The notes under the pieces: generated by a model
What the model was told of the DNA's origin: nothing
Databases searched by the model: none
Seen by the model: the letters and a program-made list of their open reading frames with translations, nothing else
Made by a program: the position numbers and the translations under genes
Source: Sycobia sp. Sy_11
Taxonomy: Eukaryota; Arthropoda; Insecta; Hymenoptera; Epichrysomallidae
DNA: 64,000 nt
Assembly: GCA_018907035.1 (NCBI GenBank)
Contig: JACCIC010000167.1
Span: 744,001 to 808,000, forward strand
Direction of reading: 5' to 3'
Shown: in pieces, positions 1-10,710 of the stretch
Layout: the number at the start of each line of letters is the position of its first letter
Numbering within the stretch: position 1 is the stretch's first letter

Positions 1-302
1 CGCTCAAATGGGAAGTCCTACCCCACCCGCCGTATATTCCAGACGTTGCTCCGTCTGATTACCATCTCTTCAGATCGATGACGCATGGCCTGGCTGACCA
101 GCACTTCCATTCCTACGAGGAAGCCAAAAAATGGGTGGATGACTGGATAGAGGCCAAACCGGTCGAATTTTTTCGCAACGGGATTCGTATGTTGCCAGAA
201 AGATGGGAAAAAGTTGTAGCTAGCGATGGCCAATACTTTCAATAATTCATTTGTAACCATTTTTTCACAATAAAGGCTCAAAATTTGAAAAAAACGGGAA
301 AG
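1..302 (+). pseudogene. mariner transposase, C-terminal remnant with 3' end
   Basis: An open frame from base 3 to the stop at 243-245 encodes about 80 residues typical of the C-terminal third of mariner transposases. It carries the proline-rich HPPYIPDVAPSDYHLF motif, whose final Asp is the third catalytic acid of the DD34D triad, and ends in the usual WEKVVASDGQYF tail. A short AT-rich trailer and a TIR-like end (CTTATTCACATACCTGATAA) follow to about 302. The 5' part lies outside the window, so intactness cannot be judged. The tail closely matches the relic ending at 52257. Confidence 0.85.
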
Positions 303-500
303 ACTTATTCACATACCTGATAATTTTAATTTAATTTTTAATTTAATTTTTATTTTTAATTTTTATTTTTTTATTTTATTTTTATTATTATTTTTATTTT
401 TTATTTTTATTTTTAATTTATTTTTATTTTTATTTTATTTTTGGATGGAATTGATTGGACTGTAAGACCAATAAAAAAATATTTATTAATTTTCTATTTT
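303..500 (+). repeat. Penelope-like element terminal fragment (AT-rich)
   Basis: A long run of TTTTAATTT/TTTTATTTT leads into GATTGGACTGTAAGACCAAT at 453-472 and then AATAAAAAAATATTTATTAA. The same tail follows the hammerhead-like motif in the Penelope copies at 16.9, 45.4 and 46.6 kb and occurs inverted at 42.1 and 53.2 kb. Only this terminal piece is present, directly abutting the mariner end. Confidence 0.6.
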
Positions 501-2499
501 TAATATTAAACCAAGTTCGATGTTCGAGCTGTAAAAATATATAATCACATATTCATTATGAGACGTTAGTATTGTAGAAAAGAAAAGATTTGTTTTGGAA
601 CTCTTTATTGCACTGTGCTAATTTTCATTAGTGAACCAGTAGGCGCTGTTTCGCTTGACCAATTTAATTCATAGTGCAATGATATAGCTGCATTCCATTA
701 CTATAATTTATTCGTGTAAAAAAGTATATCAAATAATAAGAAATATCAAGTGCACGTGCGAATGATGATATTCATTTGAACACGCAAAATTAACAGTCAA
801 GTATAATTTTAGTGTCTGTATTTATCATATACGGTATTCAAACAACCCTGTAGCCCTAAATTAAATAATTGATTGTTGAACTACTTGATTTTACTGCGCG
901 GGAATAAGTGTGCATATATTAACGATTTATTATATATAGATATAAACCAAGAACCAGTAGAGAGTGTAGAGAATGTGCGCAAAAATTCTTGATATCGAAG
1001 CGCAGAACAAGAACCTTTGTATGGAGACAATATATGCGGAAGATATCTCTCGAGCGTGTTGAAGAGAGAGCCGCGACAGAATCACCGTATGGGGGAAGAC
1101 TAGTATGTAGTCGAGTTTCTACGACGGCGATTGGCAAAAGCAGAATAGGGCTGTAGTTAGCCCTAATATTTGACTAGGCGCAAATATTATATCTCAATGT
1201 ATCTTTCTCAATTACTTAAATCCTGCCAAACTTGTCTTGCTTCACTAAATGGAAAATAATAATGCATGATTACTCAATATACATTAGATTGAAATCAAAA
1301 TATTATCTTATTAAAAAAATAGGCATAAGAAGGGCTTTATTTTTTCTTATAATTATTAGGCCATAGCAACTTAGAAAATTCGTTAACTTCCAAAATACAT
1401 TTCTTACAATTTCTGTTCATCTTCCTTACAATTTGTAGTAATTTCTTAAATAAAAAATATATCTATTTTAAATTTTATTGATGAGAATATATTTAACAAT
1501 TATGATCCTGTTATTCATTCCGATTTCATTTAATGGAAACATAACTAAAAATCATCGATATACTTAATTGTTAGAAAGAACATGTACAGATAAAAAAAAG
1601 GTTTGCCACTCTTATGTGTTCCAACATTAATCAGTCAAATATCAGTTTTTATGATAGTGCTAAGAACTCCAAAAAAAAAAAAATACTGCTTTACAAATTT
1701 TATAATCTTTTAAAATTCAGATTCAGTGCAATGTCCTCACTTCAGTTTTTAGGTCAACTAAATACCACAATTGAATAATACAAAATAAATGTCACAAATA
1801 AATAATAAACTATTTTCTATAATGTAATACTATTATTCGAACTCATACGAACTTATAAAAATGAAACTTTTTATACTTAAGTTACTTTATTTCTTAATAA
1901 GTATAAGTTCATATTCACATATCACTCTAATGTAGCTAATGTTTCATATTGATTGGAACATTGTGGATTCCGTAGCATCATGAAGTCTGAAATTCTAATA
2001 ACATCCACATTATCGAAGAATGTTTTTTAGATTCGTAACCTTAATATTTTGTTTAAAAAATTTGTAGTATAATGAATTCAACTACGACTCAATTCTATGA
2101 ATTCTGATATTTATATGTAGATGAATGCCAATCATTTAGAAATTATGTTTCTACTCTTTGTTATTGTCTATTTAACTTAGTTCTTTCCTTTATACATATG
2201 GTTGCCACAAAGACCAACAAGCACCAGCTTGCTCGGTGTGTGGAGTATATAATAGCACCGTCGTAGTCAAATGGAAAACTTTAGACAGCGCCAAGTCTAA
2301 GTCGCGAAAAAGTGTTTGCGTCATGTTCTTGAACCGAATCGACAGTTACACGTTGTAAGCAAAGCCTTTTCAAGAGAAATGTGTGGTGTTTCCTCATTAC
2401 CAAGTAAACCAATTTTATTTTTTTTATTAGAAACATAATAATAAAAAAATTACAAATAGAGAAGCAGCATCGATTCATCGCATTCTTTGAGTCTCCAAA
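501..2499. other. AT-rich intergenic stretch, nothing recognised
   Basis: About 2 kb of AT-rich sequence with scattered stops in all frames. A short (TA)n tract lies near 930. No transposon or host coding motif was recognised here. Confidence 0.5.
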
Positions 2500-3228
2500 A
2501 GGCTTGTTCATGCTTTGTGCCACACAAATTGACTGAGGTCCAAAACGCGCTTCATTTAAATTCATTCGTAAGACACCAAATTAAAACATTCTAAAAACAT
2601 CATTTAAAAAGTCAAAAGGGACCAAAAACTTTTTTCTAATGTAACTGGTGACGAGACATGGTGTTTTCAATATGATCCCAAAATCAGTCGTCAATGTGCT
2701 GAATAGAAAACCCCTGATGAGCCAAAACCGAAAAACTTGTGCATAGAAAAAGCGAAAATCAAAACAATGCTCGTCGCTTTCTACGATACTAAGACAAGGG
2801 CATTATTCACCAGCTATTCGTTATATCTGGCAAAACGGTTAATGCTGAGTATTATCTTAATGGTATGAAGAATTTGCTTGTCTGTATTAGTCCTGTCTAT
2901 CTAGAATATAAAAATGGAAGTTTTGTTACATGATATTGCGCCATCACATTGATCGAGATTGGTGACTAATTTACTGATCAAAAACGGCATTCTGGCGGTC
3001 AATCACGCACCGTATTCACCTGATATGATACTTTGTGACTTCTATTTATTTAATAAATTGTAAATATACAGCGATAAAGGGAAAGCGTGACAGGACTTCC
3101 GAAAAGCAACGATCGCCATATTGGAGAACGTTACCTTCAACGACATGAAAGTCATTTGACATGCTGTTCGAATCCGCTAAATTTTGTATTTACTAGGAAT
3201 GGGACTATTTTGAAGGAAATAAATGAAT
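2500..3228 (+). pseudogene. mariner transposase relic (+ strand)
   Basis: Read with several frameshifts and stops, the + strand shows mariner landmarks in order: VTGDETWCFQYD near 2640 (first catalytic Asp in TGDE), KIKTMLVAFYD near 2755, LLHDIAPSH near 2930 (second Asp in HD), YSPDMILCDFYLF near 3020 and the terminal WDYFEGNK near 3200-3228. The N-terminal helix-turn-helix part is very decayed. This belongs to the subfamily ending in GDYFEG and is clearly non-functional. Confidence 0.8.
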
Positions 3229-3249
3229 TTATTGTTGTCTTTTTTTGTT

Positions 3250-3903
3250 TTAAAAATCTGGAACTTTTGAAACAGACTTTGTACATTATACCGCTATAAT
3301 TGAAGGAAACTTTAAACATGGCGTGAATTTTTGAGGGACTTAGACACGATTTTTCGGTCTTGTCTCTCTTTTGTTTCAATAATAAATCTATTGATCAGTT
3401 TTTCGTTATCGTAAGATTAGATCCAACTCTTATCTCCCGTAATGATGCGTTTTATGAACGGTCGATAGTCGAAACTTATCTCTTCGTAAATGGTAACGCG
3501 ACTCTTTTTTCCAGAAAAATGAATGTTTTTCGCACCAATCTGGACTTGATTCGTCTGAGATCCAAAGTATCATGGTCATAAGTCACAATGGTTTGAGCTG
3601 AACCAAATGAAATTCGCACAGAATCGGCAAGGTTTTGTTTGTTGAATTGGCAGTCGATGATTTTGAAGCACAAGTTCTTTGACCTACTAGATATGATGAT
3701 CATCACTTGATGTTTTTGACTGATTTGACTTCTTATTAACACTTTCGTGGTCGGCTTTGAACTAGTTGTACAAATTGTAAACATTCTTTAAAGACAGAGT
3801 CTGATCCCTCAAGACTTCGTAACATACTCAACGTTTTCGAAGTGAAATTTCCATTCCGGTAGCAAAATTTAATGGAACTTCTTTGTTCGATAAATTCTGG
3901 CAT
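3250..3903 (-). pseudogene. mariner transposase relic (- strand), N-terminal two thirds
   Basis: The - strand has an ATG at 3901-3903 starting MPEFIEQRSSIKFCYRNG, a typical mariner N-terminus. It is followed by the second helix-turn-helix region (DSVRISFGSAQTIV near 3580-3640), RIITGDKSW near 3445 (Glu changed to Lys in TGDE, then a stop) and a stretch corresponding to the SKIKxMLxVFFDYxG block near 3330. It is cut off at about 3250 where the opposite-strand mariner begins, leaving two related elements tail to tail. Confidence 0.7.
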
Positions 3904-4569
3904 AGTAAATCGCTCTATTCACTTCTCGTACCTCTCAAAATGAATCGTATCTTAAACACTAATGAATATTTTGATTTGAAAGTTGGCACAGATGTCATCA
4001 ACTTCTAGAAAAAAATTTTACTGAATGGAAAGACACGGGATAGCATGAATATGTGTGCATGATCTCTCCAAGTACTGTACCGCCGTTGACTCTCAGATTG
4101 CCACTGTTCGCTAAGCGGCTCTTTCTCATCCGGATCGTTCATTAACCTAGACTTGTTTTCGACGAGTGATGTTAGTAAATGAGTTCATTGCTTTTGTAAT
4201 TCCAATTTGTGATTCATTTACTTGTAACCTACTCTTTCCAGTAATAATCCTTGCCAGTTACAGGACCAACATGCTTTAATTGTGTATTTGAATTTTGCTG
4301 ATTTGGTACAAATGAGTGACTTACTAGAACTGAATTTTCAAAAAAAGGCTTGAAAAGAGCTGGTCGAGAGCTGTTCCCGCTTATTATAAGGCGAGCAATA
4401 TAGTTGAGCTGAGAACAAAATAAACTGTTTAATATTAAAATAACGAGTGTTAATTATCATCTTCAATAAATATATTAACGAAATGGAATTACTGAACAGA
4501 TACTGGTCATCGATGCAACAAGTGCATGAGATAGCCATATACGAATGAAAGAGATGCAATACATGATAA
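3904..4569. other. intergenic stretch, probable mariner 5' flank
   Basis: No coding motif was recognised. The first 100-200 bases probably contain the 5' untranslated part of the - strand mariner that starts at 3903. I could not define its terminal repeat. Confidence 0.35.
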
Positions 4570-4854
4570 ACCTATGATAAATGTACAAATTGGCCGAGAG
4601 ATAAAGATCTATACTCGCGCTGCTGTCTAAATAGCCTACAGGCTACTGAATCGAACCCAAGTCAGATCCTGGAATTTCAGGTCAAAGAGAAGCTTAACTT
4701 CAAGTTCCCAATGAATGCTATAAGATTCACGTGCAAGAATGATCACACAACAATTGCTTTGGATATCGTGGTAGAAAAACCACAGCTATTCCATAAGAAC
4801 GTTCCGTGTCACAATGACGAAATTCAAATTGTAATTGAAATCATGCTCGTATGA
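4570..4854 (+). other. unrecognised 94-codon open frame without start
   Basis: An open frame runs between an upstream stop at 4567 and TGA at 4852-4854, with protein-like composition (for example NFKFPMNAIRFTCKNDHTT). No start codon, splice site or family was recognised. Length and composition are unusual for this AT-rich neighbourhood, so it may be a decayed exon or transposon piece, but chance cannot be excluded. Confidence 0.2.
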
Positions 4855-7207
4855 CCGCAGGTGAGGGATGAAGCACAAGAGGAAATCTTCTAAAATATAT
4901 GTGAGTAGAGAGTGCTCTCCGGTGGACGAAAGAAAGAGTAGGAACTCTCAACCGATATTAAAAATACATTTATACAACATCATCTCAGTGTGAACGTGCT
5001 GAAAATTTCGAAAGCTATTGAGGTTGCCAAAAAGGCCTCTAGCCTTCTCCAAGCCTTCTTAAGAAAGCGGCCTAAAATAATGAGAACAAACTAGAAAAAA
5101 TGATTGCTCTAAATCTTTAGAGAAGCAGTAAACCAATATATATTGGCTGAAAAATAATTTTTTTTATTTTAACCTAAATGAGGTTACTTTAATGTTTTTG
5201 AGATCTCTGATTACGAATCTGTAATTAAATTTTGTAAATTCAAGATGATGGACAATATTCAATTTAGGGGACTATGGAGGATACAAAGGAGTGGAAAGTT
5301 CGCTTGCTTTACCTGAGAAAAGCTGGATTTTTAATACAAGAAAACTTATTTTGTAAGTGATCTATCACCGGCTTACCTGTTTCAAAAGATGATTACTAAT
5401 ATCCTTCATGATTGAAACAGTGTACAGCTAGCAAATTTTCAAGATATATACTTCTACTCATAACATAGCTAAATACTGAATTTGATAATACGAAATTGGT
5501 GCTCCAATAAATGTCACCTTTCTGCACATCTCCCATATTTATTGAAAGCCGAATACTTTTTCGTTATTCATTTTCCATGAGAAAAGTCCATGATCTCATT
5601 TTTTGGTACTTTAGAAGAGGATTTTGTTCTCGATAGAGATTTATTTAATATCACATTCACAAACGAAGAATGGAAGTATTTAATTAAAACAATCGCATAG
5701 ATCGGAGCTATTTATAGAGATCTTTTCGCAAATACTGAACTGTCCAAAAAATCTTTCATACATCGAAAATCTAAATTATTGTACTTCACATCTTCTTGGA
5801 ATTCATATTAATCATCATGAACATATTTTTGAACATTGTCAGAAGAAGCACCAGTTTTATTTGTCTCGAACTCTTCATCACGTTCAGACTCACCACTGCT
5901 CCCAGCATTTTGTTCGCAACTCATTATTACAGCAAATTATTATTTGCATTAATTGTAATATAAAGTTTCTGAGAAAAAACATCAATTTTTATTCAAATAA
6001 AATTTAAGATTACAATCACGCAATAGTCACTATATGATCCTTTAGGCGCTAAGTGCTTGCGATTTACTATGCGTTATTTAGTGACAACTCAATATACTAA
6101 CCTTTTTATTTCTATAAAGAAACAAAGAAATACTAAAAGTATTATCAGTAATTCTAGAATACTTATAAAATACAATTTACAATTTCATTACTATATATCT
6201 GTCTCGAATAAATTCGTCAGAGTATTATAAAGGCTTTTCCGTTTTAGAAACTATAAATTTGAAATCACTATTTGAAGTTCCCCGTTTTATTTTTTAAGAA
6301 CTTAATAATTACTTTCTGAAGAGTAAAGCACGACTTCCATCCACGTAAATAGATCAAATTTATTTAATGTGAGAAAATTTAATACACGTTTCACACTCCC
6401 CAACCGGAAAGCCAATATATTGACTCGACTCATGATCAAGTCTTCCCTAATAATCAATTTATTATAAGAGACATTTTTACCCATTTTCTTAGACGAATTA
6501 AAATTAACAAATGCCGTTCCTCGTAAACTTAAATAAGCGAATATGCGATCAGCATATATCCTAATATCCTGCAGCTTCTGCTGGACCGCAAGTCTTTAAA
6601 TAACCCGCTAAGAGAGTATCATCAGGGTCGTGCCACTATGTGGACCACGAAGTAATCACCAAACATCCATTGATTAATTACAAGGAGATGAATGCTCAAT
6701 ATACTGGTAATAACAATATCTCTAATTGACCGGATTATCTTGTTATACATTCACAAAAACTTCTCAATTAATTTCATTTTTCATTTGCGTGAATATGCCA
6801 CTCTAAAGCATTATTATATGAAACTTTTTTTGGAGCAGTACAGAAATTCCAATTTAGGCGTAACGTTGTTTCAGCCATTCAGTATAAGTCAGTCGATTTA
6901 TTAGTCAGAGATGTTTCCACTAACAACTGCTGATATACGCCGATCGGAACATAGTAAACTGTCTTCACTTCCGTATCCTTCGTTTACACTGAATTGTTTA
7001 TGAAATCCTATTTTATCAGAGTTTAACAATGATGAAATGATATTTCCTACAAATTCGCTTAAGTGAATCAAAGAACATATTTAAGGACGCCTTTTCCAAA
7101 TATTTGTTTACAATACCACAAATTTATGTTGTATAAAATTAATGTATGTTATTGTTTTATATGCTATTATGTATCAAATATAAATATGTATTTGTACAAT
7201 ATATATG

Positions 7208-7209
<2 letters not shown>
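4855..7209. other. AT-rich stretch; one possible coding relic near 5.8 kb
   Basis: Mostly AT-rich sequence without recognisable genes. On the - strand an ATG at 5922-5924 opens an acidic, Ser/Glu-rich frame (begins MSCEQNAGSSGESERDEEFE) of about 40 codons before a stop. That pattern is common at the N-terminus of several DNA-transposon proteins, but I could not identify the family. Nothing else was recognised. Confidence 0.25.

Positions 7210-7255
<46 letters not shown>
7210..7255. repeat. (TA)n microsatellite
   Basis: About 23 uninterrupted TA dinucleotides. Reading frames that cross it give IYIYIY runs and are artefacts. Confidence 0.95.
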
Positions 7256-7256
<1 letters not shown>

Positions 7257-7800
7257 TAACCGTACACTGTGCGTGTGGTTACGAACTTAGCGTGTCGTGC
7301 CTGGTCGTCGTGGTGTCCTCCTGGGGAACTAACCTACAAAAGGAGGAGACGAAGGAGGAGGGGCATCGGAATATACAGGAGGCACGGATAAATACGCTAC
7401 GTTTAAGTAACAATTCATTAACACTGTTGTATTACAATCGATACATATATGACGTAGCTGCTCGAAGCAGGTTCCATGATGCATAGCTACAAATGATAGA
7501 AGAACAAGCAGGAATGGGGAACGGGGACGCGATATGAGCCTCCGGTGCCGTTGCGCTAGCGTCACGGATACGCGGGTGCGGTGTGAGCGACGGCGAGGAC
7601 GGGTCCTGCCTCTAATTGTATTAGGAGGCGACTTTAGTTTGCCACCTGCATGTTTAGATGGCGATATAAGTAGTACGAAAAGTGGGATGTCTCGTATCTA
7701 GTACTTATTTTTTAGTTTTCATATTTACTAATAAACTTCAGTGAACATCATTTGTGTAAACATTAGAATCGTTATTTTGACATGTCCTTTTTCAGTATTT
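7256..7800. other. moderately GC-rich non-coding stretch
   Basis: Directly after the (TA)n tract the GC content rises for about 450 bases, then falls. An AATAAA occurs near 7730. Composition and position beside a TA tract resemble the probable LTR at 62.4-63.0 kb, but no terminal repeats or target duplication could be defined, so the nature is unresolved. Confidence 0.2.
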
Positions 7801-8010
7801 CGATTATAAAAAATATTTAGCAGAAACTTATCGATTGCTTTATGAATATTGTGACGAATAATTTTTGGACGAAAATTCAACTCAAGCGCAGAAAGAACTC
7901 GCTAGGAAAGATTCCTAAAGAAGGAAAATGGATTCCACACAATTTGACCAAAAGTGCCATTAGGACTAAATACAGCATCGCATTGCCTTTGCTTGTCAGT
8001 GTGACGAACT
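7800..8010 (+). pseudogene. mariner transposase N-terminal relic
   Basis: Across two frames the + strand reads LDENSTQAQKELARKI and then GKWIPHNLT, matching the paired-like DNA-binding half of mariner transposases, which usually have a DExxxQTQEELA block followed by GKWVPHEL. The segment between the blocks is deleted and the catalytic half is absent. It runs into the opposite-strand transposon relic at about 8.0 kb. Confidence 0.5.
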
Positions 8011-9278
8011 GCGTAGTACACGCACGCCGTGTACAGGAAAAGTGAGAGCGCGGGGCGAGTGAGGACACATGCGCAAGTTTGGATTATTCATTTCATTTTG
8101 GAAATGAAATGAATAATTTTTGGAAAAGACGAGAGTAACAAGAAATTTGCCATTTTTTAATTCATTTTTCAAAAATTGTATATAAATTGCTTGAGAGTTA
8201 GCAATAAAAGCGTGTTTTAAAATATCTGATAACTCAGCTGCTAAATTTTTTGTAAAGATGTGATTACTATCAATTAAAACATTATAAAAGACGTAAATAA
8301 GTGTACCTATAAACACCTGTCTGTTGTGATCATTAATTGAAAGAATCGATTTTAATTTTGTAATGTTGCAATGATGTCTTTAAATTGTTAATAATTATTA
8401 TCGATCCATGGGAGTTGTTACAATCTTCCAAATAACAGTCTGCTGAGGGGTGATTACAAATCATTTTCAATAGATAATCATTATGTGTAGTTTTAAAATC
8501 AATTTTTTACGGGCAAATTTTTCTTGAAACCTTATGATACGCCTAATGTGCTGCGAATTTTACAAACGCAAACATTATACATGCCTTTAGTACCTACTGG
8601 AATACATTGTTGCGGTCTTCAAGCATGGAATGCTGATAATGAAATATGTGCGTTTGGATATTTATTTAAAAAATTAGCATGTAAATTATTCAAATCTCTT
8701 AACAGCAGGTTAGTTTTAATAGTTTCTAAAAAGAAAACAAGCCACCAAATTTCGAATTATAAAGTATAAAAAACAAATTATTTTGTCACAGAAAAAGAAA
8801 TTATATTTTTATTATTATAACTTAGTATTTCATGTTGACGTTATTCATTAATAATTTCAGATTTCTTATCTTTTCTTCCTGGCATAATTCGACTGACGTC
8901 GTTTGACAGAAAAAAATCTTTAACTTTCGTGAGTAGATTTGCACTCATAGCTCGACTTTTCTTTCGATCAGGACGAGCGCCGTAGTCTTTATTATTGTGT
9001 AATCTTTGGGCAATAGAAGCCATGCAGTTGCTTACACCGAATTCTTTTGATGTTTTTCGAATCGACAACTTAAGTGGCATTCTTGTCAAAAAAGATATTT
9101 TTTCATTTCGAGTTATTGAACAAGACATAGCCACTTTAAAATCACTGATCCAGAAATTTATGTCAATGTCTCTAAAGTTGTTCGAGCTGCATATTGCTTT
9201 ATGTACGAGCTCAGAATCTTCAACGGACAAATTAAACAATTTTTTTGCTGGTAATGCTATAGTTATCACTTCTTGCAA
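8000..9278 (-). pseudogene. relic of an unnamed arthropod DNA-transposon-like protein
   Basis: The - strand carries, in order with frameshifts and stops, blocks of a protein family I remember as repeated and unnamed in arthropod genomes: an N-terminal part ending in SNDVSRIMPGRKDKK (8841-9278), then LLLRDLNNLHANF, ALRPQQC-like and YNVCVC blocks (about 8560-8720), a Cys cluster NHPSADCYLEDC (about 8440), and a segment ending LVTLVFSKNYSFHFQNE (about 8120-8316). In relatives as I recall them the last block has an Asp (DFxEN) where this copy has Val. The order and spacing fit one contiguous damaged gene. Whether it is a DDE transposase is inference. Confidence 0.55.
8083..8117. repeat. perfect inverted repeat, 16-bp arms
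   Basis: ATTATTCATTTCATTT (8083-8098) is followed after three bases by its exact reverse complement (8102-8117). It lies within the - strand transposon relic, so it may be a chance feature of its coding sequence or a post-insertion change. Confidence 0.7.
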
Positions 9279-9936
9279 TGCAGCCGCAAGTTTTAACCTT
9301 TTATTTTAATTGTCAACCTTTTATTTTAATTTTTAATTTGTTTATTGCAAAGTTTTTTTAAAAACAAATTACGTTTACTCATATTATAAGTAACCCATGT
9401 TATTCTTTTACTATTTCTGTATTCAACATATAAATTCTGTAAGTTATTACTTTAATATGCCGGTATAATCACAATTTCAAAAAAAGTGCTTCAAAACTCA
9501 TTTGTTTATAACTATTTTCAAAATGAAAATTTAAAAAAAAATTTAGGACATTAATTTTAATATAGAAATGTTCAATTACAATCTGTAAAAAAAGGTTTAA
9601 AATTCAGCTACTCAATTTTTGGTGGATCACTTCAGAAAGTTTGACTCATAATAATTTACAGTTATCATCCACTCTTGCATGTATTCATAGTGAAATCTAT
9701 AAACTAACGTTTTCGGCAAAATTACTGAAGATAGCCCAACATAGATAGGTTTCCTGATATGAATTTAAGTTCTGTAGAATTGTACCGCAACCAAATTTTC
9801 ATTAAAAGTTAAGCAATTATGAATATTTGGACTTGGGTTTCGTGCTTTTGTACCATACGTCCATAGCATTTATTCACTAGCTTTACGTCTTTTCCTTTCC
9901 TTTTCTATGGTCTTATAAATAGCATTATTTGAATAT
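9279..9936. other. AT-rich stretch between two transposon relics
   Basis: No coding motif was recognised. It should contain the 5' flank of the relic starting at 9278 and the 3' end of the Mutator-like element, but no terminal repeat could be matched by eye. Confidence 0.4.
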
Positions 9937-10512
9937 GTGAAAAGTAACTTTTCGCATACCTTTTTTCATTGCTTTTTTTTCGCTATTTCAATTTATATAA
10001 TCTTTAAGCCAAAATTTCTGATTAAATTTAAATATTCTATATATTTCGACACATTGCTGCGCCGGTTCTGCCGAGCTATCCGGTCACAGTCCGCATTTTC
10101 AGCAAATATTTTGCATTGAGTATCAATTTCAATGTCCAAATGATTTATGATCTTTAAAATGGAACTGTATCCGTCGTTGAATATATCCGCAGCAATAAAA
10201 GGAGCAATTTCAATAATTTTAAACCCAGAATACAGATGTTTTGGAGTCATTAGCCAAACGGTCGAATTAAAACTCTCATTAGCATTCTGGGTGTGGCCAC
10301 CTAAACATGTTGTAAGTAAATCGTCTCTTGATAAATCTTCATAAATTGGAAGAAGATGTTCTTTTAAAGATGGATTAAGTCGTGGAGAAAGATCTACAAG
10401 TGACGGATCTTGTCCTCGAGCAACAGCCTTTTGCCACTTGTACCTGCTATCGGCTCCAGAAGGACAACTGTCGTGATCTGGATTTTCTATTGACGAAAAC
10501 ACATGTTTAAAT
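9937..10512 (-). pseudogene. Mutator-like transposase, C-terminal half
   Basis: From the junction at 10512 the - strand reads a segment with SCPSGADSRYKWQ, IYEDLSRDDLL and the hallmark HTQNANESFNSTVW, continuing to about 9990 where it becomes AT-rich and ends. These blocks characterise the insect Mutator-like transposase domain (CPxGxxSWCxxQ ... GxTQNxNESxNxxxW). Its N-terminal continuation lies at 15712-15938, on the far side of the inserted LOA-like element. Confidence 0.75.
10503..10512. repeat. target-site duplication, left copy
   Basis: ATGTTTAAAT here matches 15702-15711. The last T merges with the poly(T) (antisense poly(A) tail) of the inserted element, so the duplication is 9 or 10 bp. 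Confidence 0.9.
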
Positions 10513-10710
10513 TTTTTTTTTTTTTCGTTGGATAGTGTGAAGTTCATCCGCCATTGTTTGACGGTTAGTGGCTCTCACCAACTTAGACTACCACTGAAGC
10601 CGGTTCCAGGGTATGCAGGATTCTAACCTACTAAACCCACTAACCATAACAGGGTGCAAATATATGCTCAGGAACACTTAGTTATCGCCATTGTATTCCT
10701 TTCCCCCTGA

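Noticed and set aside
7063..7486. Open frames across the (TA)n tract
   Set aside because: The IYIYIY stretches are microsatellite translations with no conserved domain; the same holds at 23363-23720, 33603-34030, 41566-41793 and 48120-48320.
8497..8769. Attractive + strand exon-like frame with a GTTAGT donor at 8709
   Set aside because: No acceptor in frame upstream, and the - strand of the same bases reads conserved blocks of the transposon relic (LLLRDLNNLHANF, YNVCVC), which continue in both neighbours.
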